Positions 16,661 through 25,813 are shown, counted from the first letter of the stretch. The stretch: 47,355 nucleotides of DNA from Limisphaerales bacterium (GCA_009773355.1 WRPG01000040.1:1-47355); one strand, 5' to 3'. Program-made: numbers and translations. The notes: a model not told the origin generated them from the letters alone.

Positions 16661-16888
16661 ATGAACGTCCAAGAATTGCGGCAAATCAACCTCGCAAATC
16701 CGTTCCGCCCTTACACGATTCGCACGTCGGACGGGCAGGCAGTCCACATTCCGCATCCGGACTACCTGTTCATCGCGCCCGGCGGCGACACGCTCGTGGC
16801 CTACGACCAGGACGGGCTGCTGCACATCATTGACACCGACCATGTGTCCAAACTCGAAATGCGCCAAAAGGGCCGGGCGGCGAAGTGA
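16661..16888 (+). CDS. small conserved protein of unknown function
   Basis: 75 residues, no signal or membrane helix. The pattern [21 protein letters not shown], then [13 protein letters not shown] and [14 protein letters not shown], reads as a small beta-rich fold. Similar short proteins are frequent in Planctomycetes and Verrucomicrobia (from memory, not searched). It lies 48 bp after the ceramidase and 38 bp before the sulfatase. No function can be assigned. Confidence 0.7.
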   Translation: MNVQELRQINLANPFRPYTIRTSDGQAVHIPHPDYLFIAPGGDTLVAYDQDGLLHIIDTDHVSKLEMRQKGRAAK

Positions 16889-16926
16889 ACGGGCCGGTCT
16901 CACGGACATTCCATTCCCACCACACC

Positions 16927-18510
16927 ATGAAAGTTCAACACCAAGCCGGCTTCTTCGTTGCCCTGTTCTGCCTGCTCGGCACGCACGTCTCCGCCGCGCC
17001 GAAGCAGCCGAACATCCTCTTCATCTTCAGCGACGACCACGCGTATCAGGCCATCAGCGCCTACCAGCATTCCATCAAGCTCATCCAGACGCCGAACATT
17101 GACCGGCTCGCGAAGGAGGGGATGATTTTCCACCGGGCGATGGTGCCCAACTCCATTTGCGGCCCGAGCCGCGCGACGGTGATGACGGGGAAATACAATC
17201 ATCTGAACGGCTTCTACAACAACTCGAACAGCAAGTTCGACGGCACGCAACAGACCTTCCCCCGGCTCCTCAAGGCTGCCGGCTACCAGACCGCCATCGT
17301 CGGGAAGTGGCATCTCACCGGCGCGGAGCCGTCGAGCCTGGGCTTCGACTACTGGGAAATTCTCCCCGGCCAGGGCATCTACTACAACCCGCCCATGAAC
17401 CGCATGGGCCAGCCGGTCAAGCACACCGGCTACACCACCGACATCATCACCGATCTCTCGCTCGACTGGCTCAAGAAGCGCGACAAGTCCAAGCCCTTTT
17501 TGATGATGGCGCAGCACAAGGCTCCGCATCGCGAGTGGTCGCCGAACTTGAAATACCTTGGCTGGAACAAGGACCAGAAGTTCGCCGAGCCACCCACGCT
17601 CTTCGACAACTACACCGGCCGCGGGCGCGCCGAATACGAGCAGGACATGACGCTGGAGAAAACCTTCACCAAGCTCGACGCCAAGCTCACCGTGCCCGGC
17701 AGCTTGAACGAGGAGCAGCGCAAGACTTGGAACGCTTACTACGAGCCACGCAACGCCGAGCTGGAAAAGGCCAACCTCACCGGCAAGGAACTCGTCCGCT
17801 GGCGCTACCAGCGTTACATGCACGACTACCTCGCGTGCATCCTGAGCGTGGACGAGAGCGTCGGGCGGCTGCTCAAGTTCCTTGATGACGAGGGCTTGGC
17901 GAAGGACACCATCGTCGTTTACACCAGTGACCAGGGCTTCTACCTCGGCGAGCACGGATGGTTCGACAAGCGGTGGTTCTACGAGGAATCCCTCCGCACG
18001 CCGCTGCTCGCGCGCTGGCCCGGCGTGACCAAGCCCGGCAGCGTCAACCGCAGCGACATCGTCAGCAATCTCGACTTCGCCAGCACCTTCCTCGAAGCCG
18101 CCGGCCAGCCCATCCCCGCTGACATCCAAGGCCGCAGCCTGCTGCCCATCCTGCGCGGCCAGACGCCCGCCGACTGGCGCAAGAGCTTTTACTATCACTA
18201 CTACGAGTTCCCCGGCCCGCACAGCGTGCGGAAGCACTACGCGGTCATCACCGACCGCTACAAGCTGGTCCACTTCTACGAGCCGGACGTGAACTACTGG
18301 GAGCTGTTCGACCGCGAAAAAGACCCGCAGGAGATGAAGAGCTTCTACGAAGACCCCGCCTACGCGAAGACCCGCGCCGAGCTGCACACCGAGCTGACGC
18401 GCCTGCGCAAGGAACTCAAAGTGCCCGATCCCGACCTGCCGGAAACCATCATCCGCCCCGGCGGCGGCAAGGCCAAGCAGGGCGGGGGCAAGAAGAAGCA
18501 GGACGCGTAG
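16927..18510 (+). CDS. secreted sulfatase (formylglycine-dependent, C-type)
   Basis: 527 residues from ATG 16927, with a signal peptide ending near VSAAPK. The metal-binding start is [12 protein letters not shown] and the formylglycine motif is CGPSRA, with Cys 78 the residue converted by formylglycine-generating enzyme. KWHL and the late [18 protein letters not shown] supply further metal and substrate residues. The C-terminus ends in a Gly/Lys-rich tail (from about residue 510). It probably releases sulfate from polysaccharide in the periplasm or outside. No maturase gene is present in the window. Confidence 0.93.
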   Translation: MKVQHQAGFFVALFCLLGTHVSAAPKQPNILFIFSDDHAYQAISAYQHSIKLIQTPNIDRLAKEGMIFHRAMVPNSICGPSRATVMTGKYNHLNGFYNNSNSKFDGTQQTFPRLLKAAGYQTAIVGKWHLTGAEPSSLGFDYWEILPGQGIYYNPPMNRMGQPVKHTGYTTDIITDLSLDWLKKRDKSKPFLMMAQHKAPHREWSPNLKYLGWNKDQKFAEPPTLFDNYTGRGRAEYEQDMTLEKTFTKLDAKLTVPGSLNEEQRKTWNAYYEPRNAELEKANLTGKELVRWRYQRYMHDYLACILSVDESVGRLLKFLDDEGLAKDTIVVYTSDQGFYLGEHGWFDKRWFYEESLRTPLLARWPGVTKPGSVNRSDIVSNLDFASTFLEAAGQPIPADIQGRSLLPILRGQTPADWRKSFYYHYYEFPGPHSVRKHYAVITDRYKLVHFYEPDVNYWELFDREKDPQEMKSFYEDPAYAKTRAELHTELTRLRKELKVPDPDLPETIIRPGGGKAKQGGGKKKQDA

Positions 18511-18521
18511 TCTGTGAAGGC

Positions 18522-18538
18522 CGCGCTCCCTGAGCGCG
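18522..18538. terminator. hairpin between convergent genes
   Basis: A perfect 7-bp stem, CGCGCTC-CCT-GAGCGCG, lies 11 bp after the sulfatase stop and 24 bp before the end of the opposing epimerase gene. It has no T-tract, so it is at best a transcription barrier or a single repeat arm. Confidence 0.35.
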
Positions 18539-18562
18539 CGAAGCGCAGCTCGACTCTCCGCC

Positions 18563-19726
18563 TCACCCACGCGCCGGAATCATCCGCGCGAACTCCAGCC
18601 ACTGCCGCGTCACTTCCGCGCCGGCCTTGAAGTCGTAGGCGGGTTTCCAGCCGAGCGTCTGCTTGAGCAGCTCGTTGGAGAATGCGATGGGGAAGGCTTC
18701 CAGACGGATGCGGCTGGGATTGGGCAGCGGCACGCTCGGGCCGATGCTGGCACGCGGGCGCGGGGACATCTTGGATTTGAACGCGAGCACCTTCTCCTCG
18801 CCCATCTGCGCCTTCACCGTTTCCTTCGCCCACACGATGGCGGACTTCACGACCGGGATTTTCCCGAACTGCCGGTGCAGGTCAGGCGAGACGACCAGCT
18901 TGGCAGCGGCGGTGAAGTTGGATTTCACCGTGGGCTTCTGCTTCGCCCAATACGCGCGCAACTCGGTGGCGTTGAAGTTCACTGTCTCCAGCGGGTGGCC
19001 GAGCATTTCGCCGAAGGTCAGGTTCCACTCGCGCCAGGTGATGGGCTGGTCGGAGTTCACGAAGAACGCCTGGCCCACGCCCTTGTCCGTGGTGAGCGCG
19101 GCGTGGATGGCGGAGCAAACGTCGTCCACCATCACGGCGTTGCAGACCCACTTGCCGTCGTCGAGCAGGCCGATGACGCCGCCCTTGGCCTGCTGCACCG
19201 CCGCGATGACGAAGCCGCCATACGGCCCGTAAACGACCGTGGGCCGCAGGATGATCGCGGGCAGGCCGTCGCGCTCGATCGCCTGGCGCACGAGGAGTTC
19301 CTCCTTCGCCTTCGAGACGACGTAAGTGCTCTCGTCGCGGCGGACGATGGGCGCGGTGGCCTCGCGGCTGGACTCGGGGCCGGGGTTCGAGCCGTGGACG
19401 GACATCGAGCTGATGTGGACGAAGCGCTTCACCTTCGCCCGCAACGCGGCGGCGATGACGTTGGCGGTTTCCTTCGGGGCCTTGTCGTCCTCGCCATGCG
19501 CGAGGTGGACGAGCGCGTCGCAGCCGTCGAGCGCCTTCACGATGGTGTCCACCTTCGAGAGGTCGCCGGGAATCATCTCGGAGTCCAGCCGGGCGATGCG
19601 CGTGGCGTGGGTGTAATTGCGCACGAGCGCGCGATACGGCAGCCGCCAGTGCAGCTTGAGCCGCTCGCACAGCCGCGTGCCGATGAAGCCCGTCGCGCCG
19701 GTGAGGAGGATTTTGGTGGGGGTCAT
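18563..19726 (-). CDS. NAD-dependent epimerase/dehydratase family protein (extended SDR)
   Basis: 387 residues. The nucleotide motif GATGFIG is at residues 10-16. The catalytic pair is in STYVVSKAKEELL (YxxxK), with the serine expected around HISSMSVHG. Extended SDRs of this type act on nucleotide sugars or 3-beta-hydroxysteroid-like substrates; the substrate cannot be assigned. The start codon overlaps the stop of the preceding YcxB-like gene by 4 bp (ATGA), so translation is probably coupled. An oxidoreductase gene heads the same operon. Confidence 0.88.
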   Translation of the reverse strand: MTPTKILLTGATGFIGTRLCERLKLHWRLPYRALVRNYTHATRIARLDSEMIPGDLSKVDTIVKALDGCDALVHLAHGEDDKAPKETANVIAAALRAKVKRFVHISSMSVHGSNPGPESSREATAPIVRRDESTYVVSKAKEELLVRQAIERDGLPAIILRPTVVYGPYGGFVIAAVQQAKGGVIGLLDDGKWVCNAVMVDDVCSAIHAALTTDKGVGQAFFVNSDQPITWREWNLTFGEMLGHPLETVNFNATELRAYWAKQKPTVKSNFTAAAKLVVSPDLHRQFGKIPVVKSAIVWAKETVKAQMGEEKVLAFKSKMSPRPRASIGPSVPLPNPSRIRLEAFPIAFSNELLKQTLGWKPAYDFKAGAEVTRQWLEFARMIPARG

Positions 19727-20229
19727 GCGAGGCGCGTGATGTTGGAAACGAAACGGGCGAGCAAATTGTCAAACGCCTGAAGTGTGTCTGGATCTGGGAA
19801 CGCACGCTTGGGAATTGCAGTGAAGGCTTGCTTCCCGGAGTAGAGCAAAAAGAACCCTTCACCCACCACAGCTCCAGTGTAGAAGCTCCATTGCAATCTC
19901 GAATCAATGTCTTGCGTGCGAACGTGAACCTCGTCAGGCGAGAATGTGAACTCATATGCGGCCGCCAACTTTGGGTTCGAGCGAAATACCAGTCGCGGAA
20001 CTACGAAAAGTTTGTAGAGCATCAATGCAACAGTGAGCGTCATTACAGCCATCCAAAGTAGCCCTTCCTTGTCAAATTTTCTGCCGGCCCACAGCCAGAG
20101 ACCACCTTCAATACAGCCGATCACTGCAACAACACCGGGAGTAAAATCTCGCGATTCGTAGTGCAGGCGAATGCCCCGCGCATACTCCTCCGCTGAGTAT
20201 TGAAACTTGATTGTGACAGATTCCGACAT
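19723..20229 (-). CDS. YcxB-like membrane protein
   Basis: 168 residues from ATG 20229. It starts MSESVTIKFQYSAEEYARGI, then has two adjacent hydrophobic helices (about residues 30-75). The YcxB-like pattern follows, an intracellular beta domain of the form YEFTFSPDEVHVRTQDIDSR and AFTAIPKRAF. Such proteins are small membrane proteins of unknown role. It starts 17 bp after the oxidoreductase stop and overlaps the epimerase start by 4 bp. Confidence 0.75.
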   Translation of the reverse strand: MSESVTIKFQYSAEEYARGIRLHYESRDFTPGVVAVIGCIEGGLWLWAGRKFDKEGLLWMAVMTLTVALMLYKLFVVPRLVFRSNPKLAAAYEFTFSPDEVHVRTQDIDSRLQWSFYTGAVVGEGFFLLYSGKQAFTAIPKRAFPDPDTLQAFDNLLARFVSNITRLA

Positions 20230-20246
20230 GGTGGCGTTCGCATCTC

Positions 20247-21335
20247 CTACCGGTTCACTTCCACCCACGGCTGCTTCATCGGCGTGCGCGCGGCGTAGGC
20301 GCGCTCGATGATGGCCAGGGACATCGTGGCGGACTCGGCGGTGACCTTGGGCGTGCCGCGCGTGCGGACAGCGCGGGCGAAGTCCTCGATTTGCAGAAGA
20401 TACGGATTCGGCGCGGAGCCTTGGTAGCGCACGGCCAATTCCATCGGCTCGCCGCCCACGGTGCGCGTCACGATAAGCGCGTCGGGGTCGAGATACTTCA
20501 CTTCCGCCGTGCCGTGAGTGCCGATGACCTTCACGCCGTTCAGCAGGCCGTGGGTCCAACTGAAGCTCATCCGGCACGGCACCGCGCGACCGGCGATTGT
20601 CAGCTTGCCCGTGAGGTTTGCGTTGCACTCCACACCGCCGAAGGAGTCGTCCTCGTAGGCGATGTCGCTCACGTCGCCGAAGAGGTCCACCACGCGGTCA
20701 ATGAGATGCACGCCGGAGTCGAAGAACGCGCCGCCGAGCGTGAGCTTCTTGTTGAAGTAGGCGTCGCTGGTCATCACCCAGCCCATCACCGAGCCGGCCT
20801 CGGCGATGACTTCCTGAACCTCACCGATGAGCGGGTCGTTCACGATGCGGCGGAAGACCTCGGCGTTGCGGTTGAAGCGGGTGACGAAGCCGACGGAGAG
20901 GATGCGCCCGTGTTTCTTCGCCGCGTCGCTCATCTGCCGCGCCTCGGCGGTGCTGAGGGCGATGGGCTTCTCGCACAGCACGTCAATGCCCATGCCCAGC
21001 AGCTCGCAGGTGACGGGCGCGTGGAACTTCGGCGGCACGGCGACGAGCGCAGCGTCCACCTGCCCGGCGAAGTCCTTCACCTCGGCGGTGACGCGGGCGT
21101 CGGGCAGGCCGTATTCCTGTTTGGCGAGCTGGGTGTTCTTCGTGATGCGGTCGCAGAGGTAGGTGACCTCGACGTTGGGCGACTGGATGAAGGCCGGCAG
21201 GTGCATCTCGCGCGTGACCGCGCCGCAGCCGACGATGCCGAGCCGCACTGGTTTGGTTGGGTTGCTCACGTTGCGTGAATCGGATCGCGAATTGCTCTGC
21301 TCGCCGCGCTGAAAACGGAGAGTGAAGTAAGGCAT
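20247..21335 (-). CDS. Gfo/Idh/MocA-family oxidoreductase
   Basis: About 362 residues from ATG 21335; GTG codons at 21341 and 21269 are alternatives, and none has a clear ribosome binding site. The Rossmann motif is GIVGCGAVTREMH, and the EKP motif is in DVLCEKPIALS. The C-terminal domain has the family pattern GGAFFDSGVHLIDRVVDLFG, where the aspartate and histidine are catalytic candidates. There is no signal peptide, so it is cytoplasmic, unlike the Tat-type relative at 29197. It probably oxidises a sugar or inositol-like alcohol with NAD(P). Confidence 0.9.
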   Translation of the reverse strand: MPYFTLRFQRGEQSNSRSDSRNVSNPTKPVRLGIVGCGAVTREMHLPAFIQSPNVEVTYLCDRITKNTQLAKQEYGLPDARVTAEVKDFAGQVDAALVAVPPKFHAPVTCELLGMGIDVLCEKPIALSTAEARQMSDAAKKHGRILSVGFVTRFNRNAEVFRRIVNDPLIGEVQEVIAEAGSVMGWVMTSDAYFNKKLTLGGAFFDSGVHLIDRVVDLFGDVSDIAYEDDSFGGVECNANLTGKLTIAGRAVPCRMSFSWTHGLLNGVKVIGTHGTAEVKYLDPDALIVTRTVGGEPMELAVRYQGSAPNPYLLQIEDFARAVRTRGTPKVTAESATMSLAIIERAYAARTPMKQPWVEVNR

Positions 21336-21398
21336 TTGCACAGGCGCGGCAAGCCGGCATTACTTTGGGCATCCGGCCGTGCGGCAACTCAAGGCAGG

Positions 21399-21555
21399 TC
21401 TCATTAGCACCGGGCTTCAGCCCGGTGTCAGCCGAGGAGGCAAAACAGCCGTTTCAACGGCTTTCACGCCGCACACGGAGCCGGACTGAAACCGTTGAAA
21501 CGGTTTCAGCTTTTCCCGCCCACGCACACCCGGCTGAAGCCGGGTGCTAATGAGA
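21399..21555. repeat. paired palindromic repeat, family D (nested)
   Basis: Arms 21399-21428 and 21526-21555 (30 nt) are inverted with two compensating mismatches. Each contains a hairpin (left CACCGGGCTTCAGCCCGGTG) preceded by ATTAG. Inner hairpins AGCCGTTTCAACGGCT and GAAACCGTTGAAACGGTTTC form a second pair. It lies in the divergent gap between the oxidoreductase and the ABC permease; promoters for both genes must share this 280-bp space. Confidence 0.88.
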
Positions 21556-21617
21556 GAACTCCGTTCGCCGCGCCTTTTCGCTTGAGCTTTGGGCGGTGAA
21601 CTTTGAGCTTCGCCGCG

Positions 21618-22469
21618 ATGTCATCGCCCGCGCAACGGCTGTCGCCTTTCTGGCTGTCGCTCGGCGTGGTCGCGGGGCTGTATCTGTTCTTCCTCGTGGC
21701 GATGCTGGTGGCGACGGCGGGCTACAGTTCGCCGGACAAGCTGTGGGAGGCGCTCGGCAAACGGGAGATTCAACACTCCATCGTCCTCAGCCTCATCACC
21801 TGCACGGTGACGGCGCTGCTGTCGCTGCTGCTGGCGGTGCCGGTGGGCTACCTGCTGGCGCGCGCTCGCTTCCCGGGCAAGCACTGGCTCGAAGCCGCGC
21901 TGGACATCCCCATCGTCCTGCCGCCGATGGTCATGGGGCTGTGCCTGCTCATTCTGTTTCAGACGCCATTTGGGCAATTCGTTGAGAATCTGGCGATCCG
22001 GTTCCCAGGGTATTCGCTTGGTCCCATCACGCTGCCGCGATTTACTCTTGGCCCAATCACGTTCACCTACACCGTCTTCGGCGTGGTGCTGGCGCAGTTC
22101 ACCATCGGCGCGGCGTTCGCGGTGCGGACGATGCGGCACACTTTCGACCACCTGTCGGCGCGGCCCGAGGACGTGGCGATGACACTGGGCTGCACGCGGG
22201 CGCAGGCGGTCTGGCTGGTCACGCTGCCGGCGGCGCGGCGCGGAATGTTCGCCGCCGCGAGCGTGGCGTGGGCGCGGAGCCTCGGCGAGTTTGGCCCGAT
22301 CCTCGTCTTCGCCGGCGCGACGCGGATGAAGACGGAGGTGCTGCCCACGACCGTCTGGCTCGAACTCAGCGTGGGCAACCTCGAAGCCGCCGTGGCCGTG
22401 AGCCTGCTGATGGTGCTGTGCGCCATGTGCGTGCTGGCGGCGGTGAAGTGGGTGGGGGAAGAGGTTTGA
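21618..22469 (+). CDS. modB: molybdate/tungstate-type ABC transporter permease (ModB-like)
   Basis: 283 residues from ATG 21618. Six hydrophobic helices are visible. The EAA loop, EDVAMTLGCTRAQAVWLVTL, contacts the ATPase. The end, EFGPILVFAGATRMKTEVLP, is close to ModB/CysT permeases. ModB is usually about 225 residues; extra length comes from the N-terminus and an insertion with an internal near-repeat (SLGPITLPRFTLGPITF). It feeds into the ATPase gene downstream. No periplasmic binding protein lies in the window, so sulfate or tungstate remain possible. Confidence 0.82.
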   Translation: MSSPAQRLSPFWLSLGVVAGLYLFFLVAMLVATAGYSSPDKLWEALGKREIQHSIVLSLITCTVTALLSLLLAVPVGYLLARARFPGKHWLEAALDIPIVLPPMVMGLCLLILFQTPFGQFVENLAIRFPGYSLGPITLPRFTLGPITFTYTVFGVVLAQFTIGAAFAVRTMRHTFDHLSARPEDVAMTLGCTRAQAVWLVTLPAARRGMFAAASVAWARSLGEFGPILVFAGATRMKTEVLPTTVWLELSVGNLEAAVAVSLLMVLCAMCVLAAVKWVGEEV

Positions 22470-22477
22470 GGAATAAT

Positions 22478-22551
22478 GCGTAAAACGTAATGCGTAAGAA
22501 CTCCCTGACTCCCGCCGCCTCGGCTTACGTATTACGCATTACGTTTTACGC
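22478..22551. repeat. paired inverted repeat, family E
   Basis: Left arm 22478-22498 starts GCGTAAAACGTAATGCGTAA; right arm 22524-22551 is its complement with 7 extra bases. It is much more AT-rich than the surroundings. It occupies nearly the whole gap between the permease and ATPase genes of one transport operon. Confidence 0.85.
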
Positions 22552-22557
22552 CCCCGC

Positions 22558-23199
22558 ATGATCCGCTTCGACAATCTCTCTTGGCACGCAGGCACCTTCC
22601 GCTTGGAAGGCGTCTCCTTCTCGGTGCCCGCCGGCTCTTACGCGGTGCTCATGGGGAAGACGGGCTGCGGCAAAACAACCCTGCTGGAAATCCTTTGCGG
22701 CCTGCGTCAGCCAGCCGGCGGACGCGTCTTCATTGGCGAGCGCGACGTGACGGGGCTGCCGCCGGGCCAACGTGGCATCGGATATGTGCCGCAGGACGGG
22801 GCGATGTTCCCGACCTTGACGGTGCGCGAGCAAATCGGGTTCGCGCTGGCAATTCGCAAGCGGCCGCAGGAGGAGATCACCGCCCGGGTGAAGGAACTCG
22901 GCGAGCACCTCGGCGTTGCGCACCTGCTCGACCGGCTGCCGCAGCATCTCTCCGGTGGTGAGCGTCAGCGCGTGGCACTCGGTCGCGCGCTGGCAGCGAA
23001 ACCGAGTGTGCTGCTGCTGGACGAACCGCTTTCTGCGCTGGACGAGGAGTTGCGGGACGATCTCGCGGCTCTGCTCAAGCGCGTGCAGCGGGAGCTCGGC
23101 GTCACCGCGCTGCACATCACTCACAGCCGGCACGAGGCGGCGCAACTGGCGGACGTGCGGTTCCGCATGGAAGCCGGCCGGGTAGTTGAGACGCGGTGA
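22558..23199 (+). CDS. modC: molybdate-type ABC transporter ATP-binding protein (ModC-like, short)
   Basis: 213 residues. Walker A is GKTGCGKTT, the signature is LSGGERQRVALG, Walker B is VLLLDEPLSALD, and the H-loop is in LHITHSRHEA. ModC normally has about 350 residues with a C-terminal molybdate-binding TOBE domain. That domain is missing, as in many short tungstate or amino-acid type ATPases. It is co-oriented with the ModB-like gene 88 bp upstream, the gap being filled by family E repeat. The substrate is inferred from the permease. Confidence 0.82.
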   Translation: MIRFDNLSWHAGTFRLEGVSFSVPAGSYAVLMGKTGCGKTTLLEILCGLRQPAGGRVFIGERDVTGLPPGQRGIGYVPQDGAMFPTLTVREQIGFALAIRKRPQEEITARVKELGEHLGVAHLLDRLPQHLSGGERQRVALGRALAAKPSVLLLDEPLSALDEELRDDLAALLKRVQRELGVTALHITHSRHEAAQLADVRFRMEAGRVVETR

Positions 23200-23219
23200 G
23201 TGCGAAGGGTGTGGGAACG

Positions 23220-23328
23220 CGCGGAGCGTCTGGACTGCGGCGGCTTCAGCGCCGCTGTCTGAACCGTGCGAGAATTCGGACGCCCGAAAAAAGCGGTGCT
23301 AAAGTCACCGCAGTCCAGACGCTCCGCG
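23220..23328. repeat. paired palindromic repeat, family F
   Basis: Arms 23220-23240 and 23308-23328 are perfect 21-bp inverted copies containing GGAGCGTCTGGACTGCGG. Small hairpins follow each arm inside (GCGGCG-GCTTCA-GCGCCGC and GCGGTG-CTAAAGT-CACCGC). It lies between the convergent ATPase and pseudopilin genes and may also end transcription. Confidence 0.9.
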
Positions 23329-23346
23329 ACTCTGAGACCCGCCCCC

Positions 23347-24087
23347 TCACCACCAGCCGTTGGCGACGTCGGGCGGGGGCGTGTTCGGTGTCGCTGTTCC
23401 GTAAGTCTCGTAGAGAGTCGGAAACTTAAAGAAATCGGAGTGGCCATCCGCAAAGAACAGGGGCACCCGCCGGTCTCCCAGATAGTTGTGCCATTGCGTG
23501 GGCAGCGCGAGCGTGTTGCGGTCCCGGTGCCAGATGTAGTCGCCGAAGATGAGCTTGGTCGTGGGCGAGGCGGCGAAGGCGGCCTCACGGCTGGGCGAGG
23601 TCGCGCCCGCGCCATTCACCGTGCTGCCGGTCACATGCAGCGTCTGGTAGCGGTCCGTGTTCCACTGCACCGAGTAGCTCGAACCGTAGCCCTCGTAGCA
23701 GTTCTTGATCGCGGGCCAGACGGCGTCGCCCGCGTCCGACGGGCAGCGAAACGTCTTGGCATCGCCCACGTAGCGGTTCAGCACGCGTTTCGCCTCTGGA
23801 AACGTCGCCAAGGGATTCGGCGGCGCTGAGGTGCCGGCCTTGCCGACCCAGTCGTTCCAGGAGCTGTGCAGCGGGTATTTGTCGTCGAAATCCCCCACAT
23901 AGACCTTGAACGCCAGACCGATCTGCTTGGTGTTGTTGACGCACTGGATCTGCTTGGCCTTGCCCTTGGCCTTGGACAGCGCGGGCAGTAGCATCCCGGC
24001 GAGGATCGCGATGATGGCGATGACCACGAGCAGTTCGATGAGGGTAAAGGCGCATGCGCGCCACGGGCCGGAGGAGGGGAATCGCAT
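23347..24087 (-). CDS. type II secretion-like pseudopilin (H-X9-DG family), second of a tandem pair
   Basis: 246 residues from ATG 24087. A short basic leader precedes the prepilin helix [18 protein letters not shown] (cleavage before the Phe, with Glu at +5). The C-terminal part has [11 protein letters not shown] and [14 protein letters not shown], the DGH signature of the H-X9-DG group, and ends near DVANGWW. Such proteins are processed by prepilin peptidase and are greatly expanded in Verrucomicrobia and Planctomycetes; their cargo or role is unknown. The gene starts 23 bp after the first pseudopilin. Confidence 0.9.
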   Translation of the reverse strand: MRFPSSGPWRACAFTLIELLVVIAIIAILAGMLLPALSKAKGKAKQIQCVNNTKQIGLAFKVYVGDFDDKYPLHSSWNDWVGKAGTSAPPNPLATFPEAKRVLNRYVGDAKTFRCPSDAGDAVWPAIKNCYEGYGSSYSVQWNTDRYQTLHVTGSTVNGAGATSPSREAAFAASPTTKLIFGDYIWHRDRNTLALPTQWHNYLGDRRVPLFFADGHSDFFKFPTLYETYGTATPNTPPPDVANGWW

Positions 24088-24110
24088 AAATGGCGACGCC
24101 GACACGCAAC

Positions 24111-24872
24111 TCACCAGAAGCCATTGGCCGGGTCGGGAGCCGGCGAGCCGTTCGCCCAGGTGAACCAGATGGCGGGAAACTTGAAGAACTCGGCGTGGCC
24201 GTCGCCAAACAGCGTCATCGTGCGCTTCTCCGCCGCGTAGTTGTGCCATTGGTTCTTTTTCACAGTCACGCCGCGATCCCGGTGCCAAATCCAGTCCGCC
24301 AAGACGAACTTGGTGGCCGCTTGGGTCATCTCCACCTCGTTCATCGGCTTGTTGTTCGCCATGTTGGAGCCGGTGACGCGCTGGATTTGCATGCGGGTGG
24401 ACCATTGATCGGAGTAGCTATTACCCCAGGCGAAATAGCAGTTCTCAACGGCCGGCGTCGCCTGCGGCGGATCCCAGCGGGCGTCGCCATTGTCGGACGG
24501 GCAGCGGAAGGTCTCGACCTTGCCGACGTAGCGGTTGAAGACGCGGTTGGTGGCGTCGGTCTTGCCCCCCTCCAAGCCATTGACCGTGTTGTTGGGTGCC
24601 CCGGAGTGCTGGCCGGTGGCTCCCCCCAGATTACCCCAACCACTGTGGATGGGGAAAAAGCCGTTGAAGTCGTCCATGTAAACTTTGAACCCAATGCCGA
24701 GCTGCTTGACGTTGTTGGTGCAGGCGGCCTGCTTGCCCTTGAGCTTCGCCTTCGACAGCGCGGGCAGCAGCATACCGGCGAGGATCGCGATGATGGCGAT
24801 GACCACGAGCAGTTCGATGAGGGTGAACGCGCCGGACGTGCGCCAGTCGGAGGGAGGGCGGCTTGAGTGCAT
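24111..24872 (-). CDS. type II secretion-like pseudopilin (H-X9-DG family), first of a tandem pair
   Basis: 253 residues from ATG 24872. The leader ends just before [18 protein letters not shown], which is identical in its neighbour. Shared downstream blocks are [23 protein letters not shown] and [13 protein letters not shown], with the end DPANGFW. Helix and DGH blocks agree closely while the middle parts differ, so this is a tandem duplication that has diverged. The start lies about 100 bp from the divergent ThiF-like gene. Confidence 0.9.
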   Translation of the reverse strand: MHSSRPPSDWRTSGAFTLIELLVVIAIIAILAGMLLPALSKAKLKGKQAACTNNVKQLGIGFKVYMDDFNGFFPIHSGWGNLGGATGQHSGAPNNTVNGLEGGKTDATNRVFNRYVGKVETFRCPSDNGDARWDPPQATPAVENCYFAWGNSYSDQWSTRMQIQRVTGSNMANNKPMNEVEMTQAATKFVLADWIWHRDRGVTVKKNQWHNYAAEKRTMTLFGDGHAEFFKFPAIWFTWANGSPAPDPANGFW

Positions 24873-24974
24873 GGCTGGTTAGGGCTTGGTAGGATTGGTA
24901 GCAGCATTGCCGGGTTCGCGCAAGGGGCACATCGCCAGCTTGCGGAGGCATCGCCAGAATCCCAAACTCGCCGC

Positions 24975-25739
24975 ATGAACTTGCCCGAACTCACCGCCGG
25001 GGAGCGCGCCATCTACGAATGGCAGATGTGGCTGCCGGGCTTCGGTGAAGCAGCGCAACGGAAGCTCAAGGGCGCGTCCGTCCTCATCTCGCGCGTGGGT
25101 GGCCTGGGCGGCAATGTGGCGTATCAACTCGCCGCCGCGGGCGTGGGCCGGCTCGTGCTGGCGCATGGCGGCAACCTGCGCCACAGCGACCTCAACCGCC
25201 AGTTGCTCCAGACCCACGACCATCTCGGCCGGCCGCGCATGGAGAGCATCGTGCGCCGGCTGCACGACTTGAACCCGCACCTCGCCATCACCGCCGTCGC
25301 CGAGAACATCTCGGACGCCAACGCCGCCGGCCTCGTCGCGCAGGCGGACGTGGCGGTGGACGCCGCGCCGATGTTCGACGAGCGCCTCGCTCTGAACCGC
25401 GCCGCCGTCGCCGCGCGCAAGCCGATGGTCGAGTGCGCCGTGTATGCCTTCGAGGCGCACGTCACCACGTTCATCCCGGGCCGCACCGGCTGCCTGCAAT
25501 GCCTCGTGCCGGAGATTCCCCCGGACTGGAAGCGCTGTTTCCCCGTGCTCGGCGCGGTGAGCGGCACGGCGGGCTGCCTCGGCGCGGTCGAGGTGGTGAA
25601 GCTGCTCACCGGCCTCGGCGAACCGCTCGCCGGCACACGGCTGGTGATGGACTTGGGGACGATGGAATTCCGCCGGCTGAAGCTCGCGCGGCGCGCGGAC
25701 TGTCCGGTGTGCGCCAACGCCCGTGCCGGCGACTTGTAG
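24975..25739 (+). CDS. ThiF/MoeB/HesA-family E1-like protein with altered ATP site
   Basis: 254 residues from ATG 24975. The Rossmann loop is RVGGLGGNVAYQLAAAG and the arginine finger is in DLNRQLL. Zinc cysteine pairs are CLQC and CPVC. The block KRCFPVLGAVSGTAGCLGAV matches the MoeB/ThiF active-cysteine region. Two acidic ATP/Mg sites usual in the family are absent: the DFD-type ribose site reads AHGG, and the TDN site reads APM (VDAAPMFDER). Nearby molybdate-type transport genes suggest a link to molybdopterin sulfur transfer, but adenylation may be lost. The last codons and the stop fall inside a palindromic repeat. Confidence 0.82.
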   Translation: MNLPELTAGERAIYEWQMWLPGFGEAAQRKLKGASVLISRVGGLGGNVAYQLAAAGVGRLVLAHGGNLRHSDLNRQLLQTHDHLGRPRMESIVRRLHDLNPHLAITAVAENISDANAAGLVAQADVAVDAAPMFDERLALNRAAVAARKPMVECAVYAFEAHVTTFIPGRTGCLQCLVPEIPPDWKRCFPVLGAVSGTAGCLGAVEVVKLLTGLGEPLAGTRLVMDLGTMEFRRLKLARRADCPVCANARAGDL

Positions 25740-25792
25740 TCGCCGCGTTGCGCGTCCGCAGTCCAAGGACGGCGGTTACAAACCGCCGGCAC
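25723..25792. repeat. paired palindromic repeat, family G copy 1, overlapping a gene end
   Basis: Arms 25723-25745 and 25770-25792 (23 nt). The left arm is GTGCCGGCGACTTGTAGTCG plus CCG, a hairpin in itself; the right is its inverted variant. The TAG stop of the ThiF-like gene (25737-25739) is part of the left arm. The reverse complement of the right arm of copy 2 (37042-37064) is identical to this left arm over 23 nt. Confidence 0.9.
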
Positions 25793-25813
25793 CTGACGCA
25801 AGCTGTGAGCGGT

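Noticed and set aside
16900-18570. 556-codon minus-strand frame opposite the sulfatase
   Set aside because: The plus-strand product has complete sulfatase motifs; the antisense product is of biased composition without motifs.
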